A stretch of 40,921 bases of DNA from Rubripirellula obstinata. Its GTDB lineage: Bacteria > Planctomycetota > Planctomycetia > Pirellulales > Pirellulaceae. Below the pieces are notes generated by a model. It was not told the origin of the DNA and made no database searches. It saw only the letters and a program-made list of their open reading frames with translations. The DNA is taken from positions 1 to 40,921 of the forward strand of contig NZ_LWSK01000050.1 in assembly GCF_001642955.1 (NCBI RefSeq), given 5' to 3'. This document shows positions 36,152 to 40,921 of this stretch, piece by piece (the first letter of the stretch is position 1; every line of letters starts with the position of its first letter). Both the position numbers and the translations under genes were made by a program.

Positions 36152-37504
36152 ATGGCGTCACTGCGAAAAGAAACCTACAAAACCGAAACCGCCGGAACGC
36201 AAACCGGATGGCGTTTCCGTTTCTACCAAAACCGTCGCCGCCGATCCCTTTGGCTTGGACCGCTCAACAAGCGAGCCGCCGAAACTGCCGCGCGGCACAT
36301 CGATGAACTGGTCCGCGCAACCGCCGCGAACGTGGCACCGTCACCCGAGGCGACCAAGTGGGCCAATGGCATCGAATCCGATCGCATGTATCAAACGCTG
36401 GTCGGTTGGGGATTGGTCGATGCGCGAGTTGCGACGACAAGTGATTCGCGTTTGTGTGGCGTGTTCTTCGATGCGTGGATCGAAAGCCGAACTGACTTGG
36501 CAAAACAAACACGGACCAAGTACAAGCAAGCCGCCGGATGGTTCTATAAAAAGTTTGGACGGCAACGTCCCATGTCAACGATCACACCGGCGGACTTCGA
36601 AGCGTGGCATCGTTGGATGGTAGCCGAAGCGGGTTTGGCACAAGCAACCGCCAACAAACACGCAAAGCGATTGAGAACGCTTTTTAAGAACGCGATCAAA
36701 GCCCGATTGCTTCACGACAACCCAGGCACCGATACCCGAATCGGTGGCGAAGTGAACCGCGATCGAGATCACTTCATCGACCGAACCGCCGCCGCTGCCA
36801 TTCTTACCCAGTGCGATACCGAGTGGGCTTTGATCTTTGGGCTATGTCGGTTTGCTGGTTTCCGTTGTCCAAGCGAAGTGACCGGTTTGAAGTGGTCGGA
36901 CATCCAATGGGATGAAAGCCGGTTGAGAGTGGACTCGATCAAGACCGGGCTGCGATTCTGTCCGATCTTTCCTGAGTTGCGGCCGCTACTGGACGTGGCG
37001 TGGGACGCCGCACCCGAGGGTGCCGTCCACGTCGTTGGACGCAATCGAACCACCGAATCGAATCTTCGAACACACTTACAACGGATCGTCGAACGCGCCG
37101 GGCTGGTGATGTGGCCCAAGCCGTTTGTGAACTTGCGTGGATCGTGCCGAACAGATTTAGAAGAACGCTTCCCGAGCCACGTAGTCGATGCGTGGTTGGG
37201 CCATTCAACCAAGGTCGCACGCAAACACTATTTGCAAGTCACCGAAGCGCATTGGGGCAAAGCGATTTCCGAAACGGATCCGACGACACCATCGGTTGCC
37301 GATGACGTCCCTGGTCCCACCCCTGGTCCCATCGTCGTCAATCCCGAGCAAAACGCCCAACATCCCGAGCCATCCCAAGACGATGGAACCCAACAAAAAC
37401 GGCGTAGTGCATCGTTAGGATGCACTACGCCAAGTCAAATAGTGCCCCCGCTAGGGCTCGAACCTAGGACCCACGGATTAAGAGTCCGTTGCTCTACCAA
37501 CTGA
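36152..37504 (+). CDS. Tyrosine integrase ending in antisense tRNA
   Basis: The ATG at 36152, with AGGAG ten bases upstream, gives 450 residues. An N-terminal arm-binding region and a SAM-like core-binding domain (about 100-195) precede the catalytic domain: Arg in AGFRCPSEVTGLKW, NLRGSCRTDL (Asn where most relatives have His), WLGHS, and nucleophile Tyr360 in KHYLQV. The NLR variant is familiar from planctomycete integrases. From residue 431 on, the frame crosses the attachment core and then reads the antisense strand of tRNA-Lys (PRTHGLRVRCSTN), taking its stop codon there. It catalyses integration and excision of the island. Confidence 0.93.
   Translation: MASLRKETYKTETAGTQTGWRFRFYQNRRRRSLWLGPLNKRAAETAARHIDELVRATAANVAPSPEATKWANGIESDRMYQTLVGWGLVDARVATTSDSRLCGVFFDAWIESRTDLAKQTRTKYKQAAGWFYKKFGRQRPMSTITPADFEAWHRWMVAEAGLAQATANKHAKRLRTLFKNAIKARLLHDNPGTDTRIGGEVNRDRDHFIDRTAAAAILTQCDTEWALIFGLCRFAGFRCPSEVTGLKWSDIQWDESRLRVDSIKTGLRFCPIFPELRPLLDVAWDAAPEGAVHVVGRNRTTESNLRTHLQRIVERAGLVMWPKPFVNLRGSCRTDLEERFPSHVVDAWLGHSTKVARKHYLQVTEAHWGKAISETDPTTPSVADDVPGPTPGPIVVNPEQNAQHPEPSQDDGTQQKRRSASLGCTTPSQIVPPLGLEPRTHGLRVRCSTN
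37394..37431 (-). terminator. Island-borne terminator for tRNA-Lys
   Basis: On the minus strand GGCGTAGTGCATC-CTAAC-GATGCACTACGCC is a perfect 13-bp hairpin followed by GTTTTTG. It lies 12 bp beyond the tRNA 3' end, inside the integrase coding region. It could also serve as an integrase-binding inverted repeat near the core. Confidence 0.8.
37443..37463. other. attR core within tRNA-Lys
   Basis: The 21 bp are identical to attL and span the T-loop to the discriminator base of the tRNA, the usual crossover segment for tRNA-targeting tyrosine integrases. The element supplies this part, so the tRNA remains functional. Confidence 0.88.
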
Positions 37505-37515
37505 GCTACAAGGGC
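37443..37515 (-). tRNA. tRNA-Lys (anticodon CTT)
   Basis: The 73-nt cloverleaf read on the minus strand has acceptor GCCCTTG pairing with CGGGGGC (two G-T pairs), D stem GCTC/GAGC, anticodon stem ACGGA/TCCGT around loop CTCTTAA, T stem CTAGG/CCTAG around TTCGAGC, and discriminator A. CCA is not encoded. It is the integration target of the island. Confidence 0.96.
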
Positions 37516-37692
37516 GGCGTCGCTTGATGCGAAGGGCGAAGTTTACCATTTTTGTGAGGGCTGACAATGACCTTTTCAATCACCTTTTCCGGGCAATCCT
37601 TTGGACCCGTGATGCAGTCTTTCGAGAACATGTCGGTGGGCGGCTTACTCGGCTGATGAATCGCTCGGTAGCGTGAAGGTGTCGAAGCCCAG

Positions 37693-37784
37693 GTAGGCCG
37701 GAACAAGCTTGGCGCAGTTCCGGCAATTGCATGGTGCCGCTTTGGATTGCCGGAACTGCGCCGAAGCGGCTTGTTCCGGCCTAC
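37693..37784. repeat. Palindromic repeat, family B (copy 4)
   Basis: Arms GTAGGCCGGAACAAGC and complement, with a loop containing GCATGGTGCCGC. It lies between the tRNA and the convergent-side end of the following minus-strand gene. No gene is visible in 37516-37827. Confidence 0.85.
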
Positions 37785-37827
37785 GTCTACGTCTACTCAG
37801 AGATCGTTCCGGGATTCTTGGCATGGT

Positions 37828-39738
37828 TTACTGTTTTTGATCAGCACGTAGCGTGAAGCTGCCGAAGTGCATTCCCGCGGGTTCGTCGTAGGCGAAGGTT
37901 CCGCTGGGGGCGAAGTACTTCTCGAACTTTTCAAATGGTGGCAGTTCGTTGCGGCTCAGCAAATCGATCGCTTTTTGTGCACCCTGATTCTTCTCGGCAC
38001 GTTTCCTTAGGAACTTCCGGGTATCGTCTGATCGAGCTAATTCGTAGGCCTGTCGAAGGTAGTCCGCCCCTCGTAAAAACGAGATCATGAACGGGTCTTC
38101 GCCACCAAGCTTGCCGCCAAGCTCGCTTGCGACCAACTCAAATTCCAGATTGTTCAACAACCGAGGCTGTGATCCCGTTGAAGCCCGGATCGCCGATTCC
38201 AAGAACTTTCGGCTGTCAGAGAAAATCAGCCAGTCGTTCAAAATAATCATGCCCGGTTCAGGCGTCCGCAAACTGTCCGGCCGATTCCGCCGGCGTCTTG
38301 GTTCGATCACATAGAGCGTTTGACCGGCAACCGAATCTACCTTCATACGCTGGGGATACCTGCTGCGAATTTTGGACAGAATCTCCTGCGCCCGTTCTGG
38401 ATCCTTTAGCGATAACGCGTGCATTTGCACGCCGCTGTTGATTTTAATCGGCGGTTCAACCCAGCGACACACAACGTATCGACCACCCAACGTATTCTTG
38501 ATTTCGTCGGGAATCACAACATCGATCGCGCCGCGAACAGGGTCTTCGATCATGCTCTTCAGCGGCTGAGGTCCGCGGAATTTTGCGATGATCTTGTCGA
38601 GATTCGTGTAGGCCCGATCAAAATCCCAGTTCAACGACGTGTAGCTGGTCACGCTGTCGGGAACCCACGGCGGCGGCATCGTGTCACCGGTTTCTGGACG
38701 CAGCACACCAAAGAATCCGTCGCGTGGTGCATCAACAAGAACGTGAAAATGCGAGATCGCTTCAAATGTTTTACCGCCTTGAAAGGAGCTTCCACCGAAT
38801 CCACGAATCTTGTTGAATCCTAGTTCTTCCACCAGCGGCCAAAAGAATGCCGCGCCCGCGTTGCGTTTGACGAAACGACCGATTAGCTGATAGGGATCGA
38901 CGAAGAATGTCATCTGGGGGCGAGTCTCTTCCGCACCCAAACAACGTGACATGATCGCGGCAAAGTCGGCTCGATCGGCGAATGATTTTTCATCGCTGTC
39001 GTCATTCCAAAACTCCAATGACTTGGAAGCTGTCGCGTGGCCAATTCCTAGAACGATCGTTTTGTCTTTTTCAAAGAACTCGATTTCGGGTCGGCCTGGT
39101 CTGGGCGGCAACCATCGAATCAACCGGGTCTTATCAACCGTTGTCGTTCTCTGAACGTACCCGTCGCTTTGAAGTTTCTGTTCTAGCTTGGCGAGGAGTT
39201 CCCGCAGCTTGCCGACGTTATCGCCAGCGTCGATCATGAACCAGCCGCTGACTGAGTTTTGGTTTCGACGTTTTCTATCCAACCGAATCTCGATCGCCTC
39301 GCGAGACTCATCGTCCTTGTCTCCTTCGACTTGATCAATCTGTTCGACTTGATTGATCTGTTCGGGCGAGAGATTCCCTGGGACAGCCGCCGCCGCAATC
39401 TGCCCGCTGGGAATTGCCAGCAGCTCATCCAGCGTGATCCCAAGCTCGGATCCGAATTCCTCGAACAGTTGTGCCAGTGTTTGATAGGTGTCGCTGACCA
39501 GAGGGCGAAGTTCGGGATCACGGAGCATTTTGGCGACCGATGTTTCGGCAAAGTCCTGGCGAAGTTCGTCTGCGTTGTCAAACCTGATGTAAGCCAACGT
39601 GTCGATGGGCAGCAAATGAGGAGCCCCGGGGATCTGGACGGGCGGCTTTTGGGCGAGCGATTTGTTCGCTGAAGAAAACAGCAGGCATACTGCCACCAGC
39701 AGCATCGAGCAGCCGGAAAAGGCGGTGGGCGTTCGCAT
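37828..39738 (-). CDS. Secreted protein of unknown function (636 aa)
   Basis: A signal peptide (GCSMLLVAVCLLFSSANKSLA, cleavage near residue 29) begins the protein. The mature part starts with a domain in which LLPIDTLAYIRFDNADELR is followed by a predicted helical segment (SVAKMLRDPELRPLVSDTYQTL), and later has FFVDPYQLIGRFVKRN, a repeated alpha/beta pattern, and LRTPEPGMIILNDWLIFSDSRKFLE. The general style resembles DUF3352-like secreted proteins, but I cannot assign a family or activity. A short Glu/Gln/Asp-rich insert (EQIDQVEGDKDDE) interrupts the first third. It appears to be a single gene. Confidence 0.8.
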   Translation of the reverse strand: MRTPTAFSGCSMLLVAVCLLFSSANKSLAQKPPVQIPGAPHLLPIDTLAYIRFDNADELRQDFAETSVAKMLRDPELRPLVSDTYQTLAQLFEEFGSELGITLDELLAIPSGQIAAAAVPGNLSPEQINQVEQIDQVEGDKDDESREAIEIRLDRKRRNQNSVSGWFMIDAGDNVGKLRELLAKLEQKLQSDGYVQRTTTVDKTRLIRWLPPRPGRPEIEFFEKDKTIVLGIGHATASKSLEFWNDDSDEKSFADRADFAAIMSRCLGAEETRPQMTFFVDPYQLIGRFVKRNAGAAFFWPLVEELGFNKIRGFGGSSFQGGKTFEAISHFHVLVDAPRDGFFGVLRPETGDTMPPPWVPDSVTSYTSLNWDFDRAYTNLDKIIAKFRGPQPLKSMIEDPVRGAIDVVIPDEIKNTLGGRYVVCRWVEPPIKINSGVQMHALSLKDPERAQEILSKIRSRYPQRMKVDSVAGQTLYVIEPRRRRNRPDSLRTPEPGMIILNDWLIFSDSRKFLESAIRASTGSQPRLLNNLEFELVASELGGKLGGEDPFMISFLRGADYLRQAYELARSDDTRKFLRKRAEKNQGAQKAIDLLSRNELPPFEKFEKYFAPSGTFAYDEPAGMHFGSFTLRADQKQ

Positions 39739-39962
39739 GGATGTCTCGAGGTTCAGGAAAGGTATTTCAGGATGGCGTGCAATCGAGGCTGCAAAAACGT
39801 GTGCATGAACCGTTGATTCGTTTTAATCGGCACAATCTTGGCTAACGAAATCCCGGCTGATTCAATCAACGTTAAAAATCATACTTCGCGATCGAATCGG
39901 CTGTTTACAATAGGTCTGCGGCTTTCGGCCGAACGCCCACTTCATTGCCTTGGATTCATTGT

Positions 39963-40637
39963 ATGTGCTACCACTTGTCTTCGATACGAACGCTCATTGC
40001 GATCGCGACCTTTTGCGTCATCTGTCCCGGCTTGGCGTCGGCTCAGTTTGACGGTGGCAATTTGAATGGCGGCCAAATTGGCGGTGGCGACCTGGGGGGA
40101 AACACCGGCGGCGGGGACACCGGGGGCAACAATCAAGCAGGCGGCGGAGCGAACACCGGCGGGCTAAACGCCGACGATGCGTTCTCGGGAATCGAGCGTG
40201 GCAACACCGTCGGAGCGACGAACGAGACGGGTGCCGGATTTAGCGACGCAGGTGTTGGCGGCGGCGGAATCGGCGGCGGCCTGGGCGGACTTGGCGGTTT
40301 CGGTGGCGGCGGTTTTGGTGGTGGATTGGGCGGTCTCTTTGGCGGCCAAGGCTTTGGCGGCCAGTCGCAAAACTCACAGCCGGTCATCCGCACGCGGCTT
40401 CGATCCGCAATCGAAGGCTCTTATTCGGCTCAATCCACCGGACAAAATCTCAGCTACCGGCTCCAAACGGTTCCCCGCCGAGCTGGACTGACGGGTGTCA
40501 ACGTCGCAGTCGATGGAACGACAGCGATCGTCACCGGAGTCGTTGCGACTGAAAAACAAAGACGAATGTCCGAACTGTTGATGCGGCTGGAACCAGGCGT
40601 ACGCAACGTAGAAAATCGCGTGATCGTTTCGCCTTAG
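39963..40637 (+). CDS. Secreted glycine-rich protein with BON-like domain
   Basis: The ATG at 39963 with GGA eight bases upstream gives 224 residues; an in-frame TTG at 39945 is less likely. A signal peptide (TLIAIATFCVICPGLASA) precedes about 110 residues rich in Gly, Asn and Asp (GGGDTGGNNQAGGG, then GGLGGLGGFGGGGFGGG). The C-terminal ~55 residues (GVNVAVDGTTAIVTGVVATE then MRLEPGVRNVENRVIVSP) match the BON pattern of periplasmic phospholipid- or envelope-associated proteins. It is probably envelope-located, and the Gly-rich region may be flexible or adhesive. No function can be assigned. Confidence 0.8.
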   Translation: MCYHLSSIRTLIAIATFCVICPGLASAQFDGGNLNGGQIGGGDLGGNTGGGDTGGNNQAGGGANTGGLNADDAFSGIERGNTVGATNETGAGFSDAGVGGGGIGGGLGGLGGFGGGGFGGGLGGLFGGQGFGGQSQNSQPVIRTRLRSAIEGSYSAQSTGQNLSYRLQTVPRRAGLTGVNVAVDGTTAIVTGVVATEKQRRMSELLMRLEPGVRNVENRVIVSP

Positions 40638-40766
40638 GACCGAGCGGGGAATAAGTGTCGCATTTCGCAGGGGACGTCGTATTAATTACTGCCGGATTGG
40701 TGTCGTCACTCATCTCGAGGGAAGTCGAACAAATCAATGCAAATTGTCGTTGATTGATCCGCGATC

Positions 40767-40921
40767 ATAACGCTGGTGAATAGTCCCGGCGGGACGGAAG
40801 CTCTCTGCCTGGGATGTAAATCCCCGGATGGCAGCGTTATATCTCACCAATTCTCTGGCTCGGTTTCGCGGCGTAGCCGCGAAACCGACCCAGAGAATTG
40901 ATGTGGGGCAGCCATCCGGGT
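40767..40921. repeat. Nested palindromes at window end
   Basis: ATAACGCTG/CAGCGTTAT (40767-40775, 40832-40840) encloses hairpins GTCCC-GGC-GGGAC (40783-40795) and GGGAT-GTAA-ATCCC (40811-40824). A 24-bp inverted repeat with a 3-bp centre follows (40849-40899, one mismatch), itself enclosed by CCCGGATGGC (40823-40832) and its complement (40911-40920). It is cut by the window edge. It could be a mobile palindromic repeat or a structured RNA; no gene is visible in 40638-40921. Confidence 0.65.

Larger units (their letters stand above)
32501..37463. mobile_element. tRNA-Lys integrated mini-island (about 4.9 kb)
   Basis: The element is bounded by a perfect 21-bp direct repeat (32501-32521 and 37443-37463, containing GCCCCCGCTAGGGCTCGA). 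The right copy is the T-loop-to-3'-end part of tRNA-Lys, and a tyrosine integrase abuts it. Contents in order are the integrase tail, an AT-richer cargo gene, two small HTH proteins, a terminator, a winged-helix-like protein, a DUF1376 protein and the integrase. No capsid, terminase, relaxase or primase gene is visible, so it resembles a minimal phage satellite or integrative element that needs a helper. Unit length is 4942 bp. Confidence 0.88.

Noticed and set aside
36009-36623. 204-residue frame overlapping the integrase start
   Set aside because: It overlaps the well-supported integrase in another frame, is Pro/Arg-rich as expected of a shadow frame, and has no ribosome site.
37442-37504. 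C-terminal PLGLEPRTHGLRVRCSTN as a conserved integrase motif
   Set aside because: It is the attachment core plus the antisense strand of tRNA-Lys; its recurrence in databases would reflect tRNA conservation, not protein function.

Overview
The window looks like chromosomal DNA of a planctomycete, most likely a Rhodopirellula/Pirellulaceae-type organism. The grounds are the very large multidomain signalling protein, secreted proteins with long acidic or glycine-rich tracts, an integrase of the NLR...KHYLQV type that I associate with planctomycetes, frequent GTG/TTG starts, and many dispersed palindromic repeats between genes. No taxonomic search was run.

Layout. 1-1500: two small genes enclosed by a long inverted repeat. 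1691-6124: a ribosome-hibernation-like protein followed 15 bp later by a giant CheB-CheR-PAS-histidine kinase-receiver protein. 6535-7797: a secreted TPR/HEAT-like protein. 8376-9666: an iron-sulfur type APS/PAPS reductase (cysH) with an Rrf2-family regulator. 9786-14602: a leftward block argB, a class III aminotransferase-like gene lacking the PLP lysine, argF, rph and tdk, with proC diverging from argB. 15915-16976: a fatty-acid desaturase. 17762-21295: a secretin-like outer-membrane protein. 21519-26372: an SDR reductase, adenine deaminase, an N-formylglutamate amidohydrolase-like protein and a nitroreductase. 26593-31962: an operon resembling a type I secretion/efflux system (ABC-like protein, HlyD-like adaptor, TolC-like outer-membrane protein) whose ABC protein has lost its ATPase motifs. 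37828-40637: a secreted protein of unknown function and a glycine-rich BON-like protein.

Mobile island. 32501-37463 is a compact integrated element of about 4.9 kb inserted at the 3' end of a tRNA-Lys(CTT) gene. A 21-bp tRNA-derived direct repeat lies at both ends. The element carries one AT-richer cargo gene, two small HTH proteins, a basic winged-helix-like protein, a DUF1376-type phage protein and a tyrosine integrase. The integrase frame runs through the attachment core into the antisense strand of the tRNA. The other end of the island begins with an open frame in exactly the same phase, so excision would replace 13 tRNA-derived residues with a 65-residue C-terminal tail. The island also replaces the transcription terminator of the tRNA; the apparently original one is stranded beside the left attachment site.

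Repeats. At least seven families of palindromic repeats fill the gaps. They are often nested inside one another or joined into composite units, and one has expanded into a 49-bp tandem array. Reading frames that fall in these repeats are treated as spurious.
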